A stretch of 64,000 nucleotides of DNA from JACMNW01 sp963708425 (lineage in GTDB: Bacteria > Pseudomonadota > Alphaproteobacteria > Rhodobacterales > Rhodobacteraceae): assembly GCA_963708425.1 (NCBI GenBank), contig OY970206.1:3162001-3226000 (forward strand), written 5' to 3'. The notes below the pieces were generated by a model. The model worked only from the letters and a program-made list of their open reading frames with translations. It was not told where the DNA came from and ran no database searches. Each line of letters starts with the position of its first letter. Position 1 is the first letter of the stretch. Positions 1 through 8,882 of the stretch are shown here, one piece after another. The position numbers and the translations under genes are program-made.

Positions 1-206
1 CAGGCCTCGCCGCATGGTCGGCACTGGACGAGGCGTTTCATGTGCCTGCCGAAGCCGTCACCGTGCAAAGCACCCACGGCGCAGGCGATGTCTTCACCGG
101 CACCCTAGCCGCTGCATTGGCGCAAGGGGCCCCATTGCAGACCGCCTGCGAAACCGCCTCCAAAGCCGCCGCACTGCATGTTTCAGGACTAGCCCTGGGC
201 GGGTAG
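1..206 (+). CDS. PfkB/ribokinase-family sugar kinase, C-terminal end (5' truncated by window)
   Basis: Reading codons from base 3, the fragment encodes about 67 residues ending in a TAG. It contains THGAGDVFTG, the PfkB signature 2 region in which the Asp of GAGD is the catalytic base and the glycines form the anion hole. The following Ala-rich helix (AAALAQGAPLQTAC) is typical of the family's C-terminus. The start and most of the protein lie outside the window, so the substrate cannot be judged. The last 18 bases overlap the end of the convergent xylulokinase gene. It probably belongs with the neighbouring sugar cluster, though that is inference from position only. Confidence 0.8.
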   Translation, partial: GLAAWSALDEAFHVPAEAVTVQSTHGAGDVFTGTLAAALAQGAPLQTACETASKAAALHVSGLALGG

Positions 207-1646
207 CAGCGTCGCAAATTGCTGATACCGATCGGCCAAAAGGCCTGTCAGATCCGGATCAGGCGCTATTGCGCGGGCAGCACCAGTCGGCATCGAAAGC
301 GTCTCGAACGATGCGCCGGTGGCGACGCAAGCTAAACGCGCGGCCCCCGCCGGACCAGACACATGTGCACCCGGAGGCAGATCAACGGGCTGGTCCAAAG
401 CAGTGGCCAATAACCGCGTCCAAAGCGCCGACCGCGACCCGCCGCCAACTACGGCAAATCGCTCGGGGATGGCGCCCACGGATTTTTGTGCCTGCACGCA
501 ATCGGCAAACTGGAACGCGACCCCTTCCATCACAGCGTAACCCAGCATGCCCCGCGTCGTGCCGGGGTGTAGCCGATCAATGCGTCCCATCGCGTCGGGG
601 CGGTTCAGGGGCGTGCGAATGCCGGTTAAGCTTGGTAGCATGATCGGGGCATCCTGAATGCGGCCAGTTTGGGCAAACGCCTCTGCCTCGGCGACCAAAG
701 TCGCGGTATCGGTGCCCGTCAACCGCAGCACCCAATCAAGGGTCGCCGTGGCGCTCATCACCACGCCCATCGATAAATAGGTATCAGGTGCCGCGTGGGC
801 GGAAGTCAGAATGGCCTTCTGAGGCCCGGGGTGGAAGGCTGCATCAACGATGCACGCCACCCCCGACGTGCCAAGTGTCAACACTGCATCACCCGGCTTT
901 GCCGCCCCGACACCAAGGGTCGAGGCCATGTTATCGCCAGCCCCCGCAGCAACGATCACGCCTTTGCCCATGCCCCAACGGGTGGCCAGTTCTGGTCGCA
1001 AGTGGCCGGCGGGCGACCAAGGATCAACCAAAGGCGGCAGATAATCCGGGTTCCAGCCAACCAGCGCGCACAGGCTGGCATCCCACTTTCCGGAGCCACA
1101 ATCCAGCAACTGGGTGCCGCCCGCATCGGTTGGTTCCGACGCGATTTCACCAGTCAGGGCAAGGCGGACGAAATCTTTGGGCAGCAGCAGCATCCGGGCA
1201 GCGTCCATCACGCGCGGTTCGTGTTTGGCCAGCCACATCAGTTTCGGCAGCGTTATTCCCGGATCAGGCGCGCCGTTGGTGCGAGTGCCAATATCGGGGC
1301 AAAGCGCGCGCAATTCGGCGCATTCGATCAGCGCGCGTTGATCATTCCACAGCATCGCGGGCCGCAGTGGGCGATGAGCGGCGTCCAGCAAGAGGGCGGC
1401 CAGCATTTGGCCAGACAAGCCAATGCCCGCAACCGCGCCCATCAGATCAGGAACTGGCGCTGCCAATTGATCAAGGCAATGGAATGTCGCCTCGACCCAC
1501 AGATCGGCGGATTGCTCGCTCCACCCCAGATGTGGAATCGAAACCGGGATGGGGCGCGACGCCTCGGCCAGCACCTTTGCCACGCCTTCCATCAGCACGG
1601 CCTTGACGCCTGACGTGCCGATATCAATGCCGATATGCAGGCTCAT
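189..1646 (-). CDS. xylB: FGGY-family carbohydrate kinase, xylulokinase-like
   Basis: 485 residues, the usual xylulokinase length. The N-terminus reads HIGIDIGTSGVKAVLM, the FGGY phosphate-1 motif, with a W-S-E-Q region after it and MLWNDQRA, which in XylB lies near the substrate. The C-terminal half has AAGAGDNMASTLGVG and VGGGSRSALW, the adenosine and phosphate-2 motifs. The expected role is cytoplasmic ATP-dependent phosphorylation of D-xylulose or a related ketose. The start codon overlaps the end of the SorC-type regulator gene by 4 bases (ATGA), so the two are co-transcribed. FGGY kinases differ in substrate, and here the unusual partner genes mean the ketose could be other than xylulose. 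Confidence 0.85.
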   Translation of the reverse strand: MSLHIGIDIGTSGVKAVLMEGVAKVLAEASRPIPVSIPHLGWSEQSADLWVEATFHCLDQLAAPVPDLMGAVAGIGLSGQMLAALLLDAAHRPLRPAMLWNDQRALIECAELRALCPDIGTRTNGAPDPGITLPKLMWLAKHEPRVMDAARMLLLPKDFVRLALTGEIASEPTDAGGTQLLDCGSGKWDASLCALVGWNPDYLPPLVDPWSPAGHLRPELATRWGMGKGVIVAAGAGDNMASTLGVGAAKPGDAVLTLGTSGVACIVDAAFHPGPQKAILTSAHAAPDTYLSMGVVMSATATLDWVLRLTGTDTATLVAEAEAFAQTGRIQDAPIMLPSLTGIRTPLNRPDAMGRIDRLHPGTTRGMLGYAVMEGVAFQFADCVQAQKSVGAIPERFAVVGGGSRSALWTRLLATALDQPVDLPPGAHVSGPAGAARLACVATGASFETLSMPTGAARAIAPDPDLTGLLADRYQQFATLLPAQG

Positions 1647-2617
1647 AATGCGGGGTCCGCCAGAAGATCGCGCGCCGTAGCCTCGTCGGTGACGAAGGTG
1701 TTGATATGACCAAGGCCCAGCACAGCGCGGATCACCGGCACTTTATGCGCGCCACCAGCGGCGAGAATGACGTTCGGGATGCTGGCCAGATCGTGCAAGC
1801 CGATGCCGATGACACGTTCGTTGATCGGGTGATCCACTGGGTGGCCCTGCGCGTCGATCACCGTGCCCAGCACATCTCCGACCCCGCCAAGCGCCAGCAG
1901 TTCCTCCATTGTGGTATCGGCAGGCAGGCCGTCGCGCATCAGCAGCGATCGTTGTGAAAGATCGCCCGCCGCCATCGCCATTGCATCGACGGTACGCAGC
2001 TTTTCCAGCACCTCGCGAAACACATCCAGCTGCATGATCGTATCGCGCGACGCGGCTGACCCGGCATAAAGCGGGGCGGTGAAATAGCTATGCTGCGCAC
2101 CCAAAAGGTCGGCCAGCCGAGTGGTGATTTCAAAGCTGTTCAAGTCTGATCCGCGTGTCAGGCCGCCCATCACCGACATGATCTCGAGGTCAGGGCGTTC
2201 CAACGCTGCCACAAACCGAGTGGCAAGGTTCAAGGTATTGCCCCAGGACATGCCAAATCGTTTTATGGACGTGTCTGCCAGCAATTCCGACAAAAGATTA
2301 CCAAGCGCCGCACCCACAATCATCTGCACATCGCGGGTTTCTTGCGGGGCGGGCGCGACATAGGCCTGCGCCAATCCATAGCGGGCTGCCAGGCATTCTT
2401 CTAGTTCGGCGCAGGCGGCAAATGCCGTGTTGAAGGTGATGCGCACCAACCCGCGTTTGCGCGCCAACGCCAGTGATTGGTTGACCCGAAGCCGGGTTGC
2501 CCCAACCTTCTGCGCCACTTGTTCCTGCGTCATGTCCTCGACGTAATAGGCCCAAGCGACGCGGGCCAAAAAGCGTTCTTCAGTATCGATCTGCGGCAGT
2601 TTCGGGGCGCGCGCCAT
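1643..2617 (-). CDS. SorC-family sugar-binding transcriptional regulator
   Basis: 324 residues. The N-terminus carries a helix-turn-helix (YYVEDMTQEQVAQKVGATRLRVNQSLALARKRGLVRI, about residues 25-60), followed by the SorC/DeoR effector-binding domain with GMSWGNTLN, IMSVMGGLTR and VILAAGGAHKVPVIRAVL. This family senses phosphorylated sugars and controls adjacent catabolic operons. It is followed by the xylulokinase gene with a 4-base overlap and sits 6 bases downstream of the ABC permease gene. It therefore appears to be co-transcribed with the importer it is presumed to regulate. A TTGAGTCAA palindrome in the divergent promoter region (5841-5849) is a candidate operator. Confidence 0.85.
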   Translation of the reverse strand: MARAPKLPQIDTEERFLARVAWAYYVEDMTQEQVAQKVGATRLRVNQSLALARKRGLVRITFNTAFAACAELEECLAARYGLAQAYVAPAPQETRDVQMIVGAALGNLLSELLADTSIKRFGMSWGNTLNLATRFVAALERPDLEIMSVMGGLTRGSDLNSFEITTRLADLLGAQHSYFTAPLYAGSAASRDTIMQLDVFREVLEKLRTVDAMAMAAGDLSQRSLLMRDGLPADTTMEELLALGGVGDVLGTVIDAQGHPVDHPINERVIGIGLHDLASIPNVILAAGGAHKVPVIRAVLGLGHINTFVTDEATARDLLADPAL

Positions 2618-2623
2618 CGGGGG

Positions 2624-3448
2624 CTATTTCACCGCGCCCATGGTCAGACCGCGCACCAGATGCTTGGAGGCGATCAACGCAAAGATCAGAACCGGGATCA
2701 CGATCAGCGTCGATGTGGCCATAATTTTTCCGTATGGCACATCGTAGCCTTCCATGAATGTCACGGCCATTGCCGGGGCGGTTTTGGCCGCTTTGGGGGC
2801 GAGGATATAGGCGAACAGCAGCTCGTTCCACGAGAAAATGAAGGCGAGGATTGAAGACACCGCCACGCCGGGCATTGCCAGCGGCAAGCAGATAGACCGG
2901 AAAATCCGCCATTGCGAGGCACCTTCCAGCATTGCCGCCTCGTCCAGTTCGTGCGGGATAGACCGGAATTGATCGGTGCAAATCCAGATCACGATGGGCA
3001 GGGTGAAGGTCAGATACATCAGGATCAGTGCGAAATGGGTATCGCGCAGGCCCAATTCGCGGCTGATCAGGAACACTGGAAAAGCCAGCACAACCGGGCT
3101 GACAAAGCGGTTGGTGATGAACCAGAACCAAAGGTCAGTTTTGCCGCGAAACTCAAACCTTGCCAGCGCATAGGCGGCGGGTGTTCCCAGTACTACGGCC
3201 AAAACCGTTGTGCAGACGGCGACAATGATCGAATTGATCAGCGAAACCCCAACTTTGTCTTCAAACAGCACCTCGGTGTAATTCGCCAGCGTCGGCGAAA
3301 ACAGCCAAGCCGGCGGCGATTGCAGGGCCACGACTTGGGTTTTCAGGCTGGTGGTGACCATCCAGTAAAACGGAAACACGCAAAACAGGCAGATCGCGAT
3401 CAGCAAAAGCGCCTCCGCCGCCAGTCCGCGGGATTTTGCAGATGCCAT
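2624..3448 (-). CDS. Carbohydrate ABC transporter permease (CUT1, MalG/UgpE-like)
   Basis: 274 residues, starting at the ATG of MASAKSRG, which overlaps the previous stop codon by one base; a longer upstream reading would run inside the other permease gene. About six membrane helices are visible, beginning with LLLIAICLFCVFPFYWM. The cytoplasmic EAA loop reads ELDEAAMLEGASQWRIFRSI, the docking site for the ATPase, and the MalG-type WNELLFAYIL segment follows. It forms the heterodimeric channel with the next permease. The ATPase is encoded divergently at 5.9 kb. Confidence 0.9.
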   Translation of the reverse strand: MASAKSRGLAAEALLLIAICLFCVFPFYWMVTTSLKTQVVALQSPPAWLFSPTLANYTEVLFEDKVGVSLINSIIVAVCTTVLAVVLGTPAAYALARFEFRGKTDLWFWFITNRFVSPVVLAFPVFLISRELGLRDTHFALILMYLTFTLPIVIWICTDQFRSIPHELDEAAMLEGASQWRIFRSICLPLAMPGVAVSSILAFIFSWNELLFAYILAPKAAKTAPAMAVTFMEGYDVPYGKIMATSTLIVIPVLIFALIASKHLVRGLTMGAVK

Positions 3449-4326
3449 CAACGAACCTCGCGGTAGAAAAAGCGGATGTAAAGCCGCGCCAGCACGATAG
3501 TGACAACCAACATGATGATGGATTGGGCCGAGGCCATGCCGATGTCGAACTGCCGATTGCCGACGCGTTCGATCAACACAGCGATAAATTCGGTCGCCGC
3601 CCCCGGCCCGCCGCGCGTCATGGTAAAGGGCATATCGAACAGCTTTAGCGTATCGGCGGTGCGCAAGATCAGCACTGCCACCAAAGATGGGATCAGATAG
3701 GGCAGTTGTACGTGGCGCAACACAATCCACGGTGACCGGGTTTCCAGTTGCGCCGCCTCTTCAATCTCGGGTGGCACGGTGGCCAACCCGGCCAGCAAAA
3801 CCAGCGCCACAAACGGCGTCCATTGCCAGATGTCCCAGATTACCACTGCGATAAAGGCGTTGGTCGGATCGCCGATAAAGTTAATGGCATCCACCCCGAC
3901 CCAGCCCAGCATCTGGTTGATCACCCCATATTTCTGGTTCAGCATCACCTGCGCCAGCAGACCCACAACGGCGTAGGTCGTGGCCATTGGCAGCACTAGG
4001 GCCAGCCGCGTCAGGGTTTTGAACAGCGTCATTCCGGGGCGGTGCAGGACTAGGGCGATGGTCAGACCAATGGCGATCTGCACCGGCACCGACAGAATGA
4101 ACAACAGCGCTGTCCGCCCCATGGCTTGCCAGAACACATTGTCGGTCAGCACGAACAGGTAATTCTCAAGTCCGACAAAGCGTTGTTGGGCAATTTTCGT
4201 CAGGTTGAAGTAATGCAGGCTTTTCCACACCGCATAGAACAGCGGCACAATCCCCACGATCAGCAGTGCGAACACCGCGGGGCCGATGAAGGCCAGAAGG
4301 GTCGTGCGGCGCACTTGGGTGGTCAT
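3448..4326 (-). CDS. Sugar ABC transporter permease (CUT1, MalF/UgpA-like)
   Basis: 292 residues from the ATG of MTTQVRRTTLL, chosen because GGAG lies about 8 bases upstream and because the first membrane helix (LLAFIGPAVFALLIVGIVPLFYAV) then starts normally. An in-frame ATG 22 codons earlier lies inside the terminator-like hairpin and is unlikely. The EAA motif is EIEEAAQLETRSPWIVLRHVQLP, and the MalF-like FDMPFTMTRGGPG follows it. The gene lies between the solute-binding protein gene, with an attenuator hairpin between them, and the second permease gene, whose start codon it overlaps by one base. Confidence 0.9.
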   Translation of the reverse strand: MTTQVRRTTLLAFIGPAVFALLIVGIVPLFYAVWKSLHYFNLTKIAQQRFVGLENYLFVLTDNVFWQAMGRTALLFILSVPVQIAIGLTIALVLHRPGMTLFKTLTRLALVLPMATTYAVVGLLAQVMLNQKYGVINQMLGWVGVDAINFIGDPTNAFIAVVIWDIWQWTPFVALVLLAGLATVPPEIEEAAQLETRSPWIVLRHVQLPYLIPSLVAVLILRTADTLKLFDMPFTMTRGGPGAATEFIAVLIERVGNRQFDIGMASAQSIIMLVVTIVLARLYIRFFYREVR

Positions 4327-4355
4327 CGCATACTCCGGCAATCTTCGCAGGTTCC

Positions 4356-4383
4356 AAAAAACCCCCGGCCCGAAAGCCGAGGG
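4356..4383 (-). terminator. Attenuator/terminator hairpin between binding-protein and permease genes
   Basis: On the minus strand CCCTCGGC (4383-4376) can pair with GCCGGGGG (4369-4362), eight pairs with one U-G wobble. A run of six T (complement of 4356-4361) follows at once. The hairpin lies after the binding-protein stop codon and before the permease start. It would allow high binding-protein expression with reduced read-through into the membrane genes. Confidence 0.65.
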
Positions 4384-4420
4384 CTGCGGCACAGCGCGGG
4401 AGCGGCGCTATGCCTTAGTC

Positions 4421-5761
4421 TTACTGCGCCAATGGCTTTTTGCCATCGTAATAGCCAGCTTCGGCCAGAACAGCCTCCATCTTTTCGCCGATGGTCTTGG
4501 CACCTTCATCTATCGACACTTCGCCAAGCATCATCTTGGTACCCCATTCCTGCACGATCTCTGTAATCGCCGGCCATTCGGCAAAGCGTGGACGGAATTC
4601 CGGAACGCCTTCTTTCCACAATTCTACCAGTGCGGGAATAAACTTGTAGGTTTCAGCCAAGGCCGGGTCGGCATAGGCCGATTGCCGGGCTGGAACGCCG
4701 CCCATTTCCAGATAACGGCCCGCGTTCGCCTTTGACGTTACCCATTGGATGAACAGATAACCGGCGGCTTTTTCGGCATCATCGGCTTGGGTAGCTACGG
4801 CCAGCGAGAAGCCGCCAAGGGCTGGTTTGCGACCTGCCGGGCCTGTTGGTTCTGGTGCCACGGCCAGACAATCGCCCAGTGTCGAAGTTTCGGGTGACGC
4901 AAGGGTGGAATAGAACGCCGACCATTCGGTGATGATAGCAACATCACCCTGCGCCAGACCGTTCACCGTTTCGGCGTGGTCATAGGCAACGATACCTTCG
5001 GGCATGTACTGCATCAGATCTTGGCGGAATTGCAGCCCGGCCTGACTTTCGGGCGAGTTCAGGTTCGATTTGAACTCGGCATTCAGGAAGCTGCCGCCAA
5101 AGGGCCACAGCATGCGGGCAAAGCTGTCTGCCGACTGCGTTTCATTGCGTTTGGATTGCAAGGCAAAGGCGTATTTGCCGTCCTTGGTCAACGCGGGGCC
5201 GTAAACGTCTTTCAGATCGGCCCAGGTTTCTGGTGGTTTATCAAACCCGGCGTCTTTCAACATGCAGCTGTTGTAGAACATCAGACCGGAATAGTTGTCG
5301 AACGGCAGGCCGTAGATCACATTGTTCCAGCCGCCAAAGGCGTTCAGGACCAGCGGGAAAAAGTCGGGCATATCCAGATCGGGGTCCGCCAAGGCGGTGT
5401 CGCCGGTGAACTTGTCCAGCGGCTCGATCCAGCCGTTTTCGGCAAAGTTGCCAATCCAGACAAGGTCGATTAGGGCGATATCCAGATCGCCGCCCGCCAC
5501 GAAATCGCGAACCTGTTCGCCAAGTGCGTTTTCATACGGCACGGTGGTGTAGTTCACCTTGATGCCAGTTGCCGCCTCAAACTCGGGCAGCATCTTGATG
5601 GCCGCGTTGTAGCCCGGACGATCAAGGAACAGCACTTCCAGTTCAGTTCCCGCATAGGGCTTTGCCGCCTCTTCCAGCGTCCACGCATTGGCCTGCCCAT
5701 CCACCGCCAACGCGGCCGATGCTGCAAGCGCAAGCGCGCTCACCTGCAATTTCGTTCTCAT
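4421..5761 (-). CDS. Extracellular sugar-binding protein of CUT1 ABC transporter
   Basis: 446 residues. The N-terminus is a Sec signal peptide (LQVSALALAASAALAVDGQANA, cleavage expected near residue 26), placing the protein in the periplasm. The mature part begins with the class I binding-protein pattern ELEVLFLDRPGYNAAIKMLPEFEAATGIKVNY. It has acidic and aromatic residues typical of family-1 carbohydrate binders and ends in KKPLAQ. A strong ribosome site (GGGAGGT) precedes the ATG. It is the first gene of the minus-strand operon binding protein, permease, permease, SorC regulator, xylulokinase. The ligand is unknown; a polyol or pentose fits the enzymes nearby. Confidence 0.88.
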   Translation of the reverse strand: MRTKLQVSALALAASAALAVDGQANAWTLEEAAKPYAGTELEVLFLDRPGYNAAIKMLPEFEAATGIKVNYTTVPYENALGEQVRDFVAGGDLDIALIDLVWIGNFAENGWIEPLDKFTGDTALADPDLDMPDFFPLVLNAFGGWNNVIYGLPFDNYSGLMFYNSCMLKDAGFDKPPETWADLKDVYGPALTKDGKYAFALQSKRNETQSADSFARMLWPFGGSFLNAEFKSNLNSPESQAGLQFRQDLMQYMPEGIVAYDHAETVNGLAQGDVAIITEWSAFYSTLASPETSTLGDCLAVAPEPTGPAGRKPALGGFSLAVATQADDAEKAAGYLFIQWVTSKANAGRYLEMGGVPARQSAYADPALAETYKFIPALVELWKEGVPEFRPRFAEWPAITEIVQEWGTKMMLGEVSIDEGAKTIGEKMEAVLAEAGYYDGKKPLAQ

Positions 5762-5900
5762 CGTGACCTCCCTTAGGTGATGGCGTTTCGCGGTTGACTT
5801 CCATTTGTAACGCCTGCCATATAAATGTATTATCTGAGCGTTGAGTCAATCGTAAAAATTCATGATAGGACGACGCGAATGAAAGCAGGGGAGTAGGCCA
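5762..5900. promoter_or_regulatory. Divergent promoter region of the sugar importer, with candidate SorC operator
   Basis: The 139 bases between the two divergent operons are AT-richer than their surroundings. They contain TTGAGTCAA (5841-5849), a palindrome with a central G, and a related half site TTGACT near 5793. The minus-strand copy of TTGACT at 5849 could serve as a -35 element for the binding-protein operon, though no good -10 at standard spacing is seen. The SorC-type regulator encoded downstream is the likely binder. Both element calls are tentative. Confidence 0.4.
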
Positions 5901-6980
5901 ATGGCCGAAGTGCGGCTTGATGGGGTGAACAAGTTTTACGGGGCCTCGCAGGCGCTGTATGATGTCAGCCTTGACATTGCAGATGGTGAATTCGCGGTTT
6001 TCGTTGGCCCGTCGGGCTGTGGAAAGTCTACCCTCCTGCGGTCCATTGCCGGGCTGGAAGCGATTTCATCTGGTGTGATTTCCATTGGTGGGCGTGACGT
6101 GTCTGGGCTTGCGCCGTCGGAACGGGACATTGCCATGGTGTTTCAATCCTACGCGCTTTACCCCCACATGACGGTGCGGGAAAACATGGATTTTGGCATG
6201 AAAATCAATAAGTTCACGCCCGAAGATCGAGCAAAGCGCATTGCCGAGGCGGCGCGTGTTTTGCAACTTGGCGACTATATGGATCGGAAGCCCGGCCAAC
6301 TGTCTGGCGGTCAACGACAGCGGGTGGCGATTGGTCGGGCGATTGTGAAAAACCCCAAAGTGTTCTTGTTCGATGAACCGCTATCAAACCTTGATGCCAA
6401 ACTGCGCGTGCAAATGCGGGTGGAACTGGAGGCGCTGCACCGCGACCTGAAGGCGACGATGATTTACGTCACCCATGATCAGGTCGAAGCGATGACCATG
6501 GCCGACAAGATCGTCGTGCTGCAAGCGGGCAGGGTGGAACAGGTCGGCACTCCGATGGAGCTGTATCATCACCCGAAAAGTGAATTTGTTGCCGGCTTCA
6601 TCGGTGCGCCGTCGATGAATTTCATGAACGTGACGATGGATGCTGGCCGTATCTGTTACGGCAGCCATTCCCTTTCCGCCCCCGGTTCTGCGCCCGCCGC
6701 CGTGCGCATGGGCATCCGGCCAGAACACCTGCTGCTGCTCGCCGTTGCCGATGGCGATATCGCAGCCGAAGTGACGCTGTGTGAAACGCTGGGTGGGGAT
6801 GCCTATCTTTACGTGCGCAGTGATGTTGGTGACACGCTGGTTGTGCGCGCCGACGGCGATACCAAGCTGAAACCCGGCGACAAGGTTGGTCTTGGCCTGC
6901 CGGTCAACCGTCTACACCTGTTTGGGCCGGATGGGGCTACGCTTGTGTCCGGTGCCGCCCGCGCAGGGGATGCTGCATGA
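5901..6980 (+). CDS. ugpC: ABC transporter ATP-binding protein, UgpC/MalK-type
   Basis: 359 residues, normal for the MalK/UgpC class with a C-terminal TOBE/OB regulatory domain. Walker A is GPSGCGKST near residue 36, the signature is LSGGQRQR, Walker B is VFLFDEPLSNLDA, and the switch His lies in IYVTHDQVEAMTMADK. The C-terminal domain shows MGIRPEHLLL, as in UgpC. It energises the two permeases encoded on the other strand. AGGGGAG stands upstream of the ATG. The symbol reflects family similarity and is not proof that glycerol-3-phosphate is the substrate. The next gene overlaps by 4 bases. Confidence 0.85.
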   Translation: MAEVRLDGVNKFYGASQALYDVSLDIADGEFAVFVGPSGCGKSTLLRSIAGLEAISSGVISIGGRDVSGLAPSERDIAMVFQSYALYPHMTVRENMDFGMKINKFTPEDRAKRIAEAARVLQLGDYMDRKPGQLSGGQRQRVAIGRAIVKNPKVFLFDEPLSNLDAKLRVQMRVELEALHRDLKATMIYVTHDQVEAMTMADKIVVLQAGRVEQVGTPMELYHHPKSEFVAGFIGAPSMNFMNVTMDAGRICYGSHSLSAPGSAPAAVRMGIRPEHLLLLAVADGDIAAEVTLCETLGGDAYLYVRSDVGDTLVVRADGDTKLKPGDKVGLGLPVNRLHLFGPDGATLVSGAARAGDAA

Positions 6981-8311
6981 CCGATCTGGTTGATCTGCAA
7001 TCTGCTGTCGCGCGATCAGCCAGCATTGCCGAGGTGCTGATCGCGCCCGGTGCTTTGGCCAATGCGGGCACACTTTACATCCGCGTCTTCGGGTCTGGCC
7101 CGGCCTGTCTGATTGCCGATGAAAATACATGGGCCGCTGCGGGCAAAGCAGTTGAAGCAACGCTTGCCGCGCACGGAATTGCTACGCGGCGGCATATCTT
7201 GCCCGGAAAACCACGGCCAAAACCAACGGTCGAACTGGCGGAGAAGTTGCGCGTGGTGGTGGCGCAAGATCAGGCCACGCCCGTCGCCATCGGGTCTGGC
7301 GTTATCAATGATCTGGTGAAATACGCGGCGTTTCAGCTGAATCGCCCCTATCTTTGTGTGGCTACTGCGGCCTCTATGGATGGATACACATCGGCGGGTG
7401 CGCCATTGTCGGATAAAGGTTTCAAGAAAACCATCGCAACCAGGCCTGCGCGTGCCGTGCTGGCCGATCTGGATGTGATCGCCGCCGCGCCTGCCGAGAT
7501 GCTGGGTTGGGGGTACGGCGATCTTGCCGGTAAAGTGCCCGCTGGGGGTGACTGGATCATCGCCGATGCGTTGGGCATTGAACCTTTGCATGACGTGGCC
7601 TGGCCGATGGTGCAAAACGGCCTTTCCGGATGGCTTGCCCATCCCGAACGGCTGGCGTCTGGCGACCGCACGGCACTCGATGGGCTTTTTGCCGGTCTGA
7701 CACTGGTTGGTCTGGCGATGGAGGCACATGGCTCATCTCGGCCCGCATCCGGTGCTGATCACCAGATTGCCCATATCTGGGAAATGGAAGATCTGGCCCA
7801 GAACGGCGAACGGGTTAGCCATGGAGCGTGTGTCGCGGTGGGGTGCATCGCTGTCTTGCAGCTGTACGATTGGCTTTTGACGCAAGATTTGACTCGGCTT
7901 GATGCGGCAAGCATCGTCGCCATTGCGCCCAACCCGGCCCGGCAAGCAGCAATCATCCGCAATGCCTTTGGCCCCGGCGAAATTGCTGAACGTGCCGTGA
8001 TCGAAACCGAAGCCAAGTCGTTGACGCCAGCAGAACTTAGGCAGCGTCTTGCAAAGATTGCCGAAGTTTGGCCCGATCTTGCCACTCGCCTGCGCGCCCG
8101 TCTGATGCCCGCGCAGGACATGATCCAGCGGTTGCAGCGCATTGGCGCGCCGTCGGCCTCCACCGATATTGGCGTGTCGCGCACGCATCTGCGCGCCACT
8201 ATCGCCAAAGCCCGCTATCTGCGCGACCGCTATACAGTGCTTGACCTGCTGGATGAGACGGGCCTTCTGTCACAGGCAATCGATGCTGTTTTCCCGGCGG
8301 AAAAGGGCTAG
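6977..8311 (+). CDS. sn-Glycerol-1-phosphate dehydrogenase-like protein (EgsA/AraM family)
   Basis: 444 residues, somewhat longer than the usual 390-400. It belongs to the iron/zinc alcohol-dehydrogenase-like Gro1PDH family: GSGVINDLVKYAA (nucleotide site), ATAASMDGYTSAGAPL, GYGDLAGK and GADHQIAHIWEM, the last carrying a metal-ligand His. Known members interconvert dihydroxyacetone phosphate and glycerol-1-phosphate with NAD(P)H, and AraM members occur in sugar operons. Here it is the second gene after the importer ATPase, with a 4-base overlap, which suggests a catabolic role on a polyol phosphate. The exact substrate cannot be read from the sequence. Confidence 0.75.
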   Translation: MTDLVDLQSAVARSASIAEVLIAPGALANAGTLYIRVFGSGPACLIADENTWAAAGKAVEATLAAHGIATRRHILPGKPRPKPTVELAEKLRVVVAQDQATPVAIGSGVINDLVKYAAFQLNRPYLCVATAASMDGYTSAGAPLSDKGFKKTIATRPARAVLADLDVIAAAPAEMLGWGYGDLAGKVPAGGDWIIADALGIEPLHDVAWPMVQNGLSGWLAHPERLASGDRTALDGLFAGLTLVGLAMEAHGSSRPASGADHQIAHIWEMEDLAQNGERVSHGACVAVGCIAVLQLYDWLLTQDLTRLDAASIVAIAPNPARQAAIIRNAFGPGEIAERAVIETEAKSLTPAELRQRLAKIAEVWPDLATRLRARLMPAQDMIQRLQRIGAPSASTDIGVSRTHLRATIAKARYLRDRYTVLDLLDETGLLSQAIDAVFPAEKG

Positions 8312-8315
8312 CACG

Positions 8316-8879
8316 ATGGCGGATTTCAAAACCCTCGTGGCAGGTGCCGCATCCGAGATGCAGGCGGCAGCGGCGCGGGTGAACCCTGCCGAAGTAACTG
8401 CAATGATCAAGGTCATCGCTGCCGCCAACCGCATCGCCCTTTACGGAGTTGGGCGCGAAGGCCTGATGATGCGGGCGCTGGCGATGCGGTTGTACCACCT
8501 CGGCCTTGACGCGCATGTGGTGGGCGATATGTCCTGCCCGCCACTAGGGTCAGGCGATCTGCTGATCGTCAGCGCCGGGCCGGGGGATTTTTCCACCGTT
8601 GCGGGGCTGGTCGGTGTGGCGCGTAGTGCTGGTGCTGCATCCGCTTGCATCACCGCGCAACCGGCCGCGCCCGTGCCCATGGCCTGCGATCATGTGCTGA
8701 CAATTCCCGCCCAAACAATGGCGGATGATCAAACCCCTGCGCCCGCGTCAGTTCTGCCGATGGGATCGCTATTTGAAGGCGCGCAGTTCGTGGTGTTCGA
8801 AATTCTCATCCTGCTGCTGCGCGATCATATCCGGGCCACGCCAGACGCGATGCGCGCGCGCCATACCAATCTGGAGTAG
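8316..8879 (+). CDS. SIS-domain sugar phosphate isomerase (6-phospho-3-hexuloisomerase-like)
   Basis: 187 residues from the ATG of MADFKTLVAG, four bases after the previous stop. The single SIS domain shows RIALYGVGREGLMMRALAMRLYHLGLDAHVVGD, GDLLIVSAGPGDFSTV and a conserved C-terminal GSLFEGAQFVVFEILILLL helix, the HxlB architecture. Such enzymes isomerise phosphosugars and typically act as tetramers in the cytoplasm. Neither a 3-hexulose-6-phosphate synthase nor any formaldehyde gene is nearby, so a role in the polyol or sugar pathway of this island is more likely than formaldehyde fixation. Confidence 0.75.
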   Translation: MADFKTLVAGAASEMQAAAARVNPAEVTAMIKVIAAANRIALYGVGREGLMMRALAMRLYHLGLDAHVVGDMSCPPLGSGDLLIVSAGPGDFSTVAGLVGVARSAGAASACITAQPAAPVPMACDHVLTIPAQTMADDQTPAPASVLPMGSLFEGAQFVVFEILILLLRDHIRATPDAMRARHTNLE

Positions 8880-8882
8880 ACC

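Noticed and set aside
14..643. Plus-strand frame of 209 codons at the left edge
   Set aside because: It runs antisense to the xylulokinase gene and out of frame with the PfkB end; the composition is Arg/Pro-rich, as expected for a shadow of GC-rich coding DNA.
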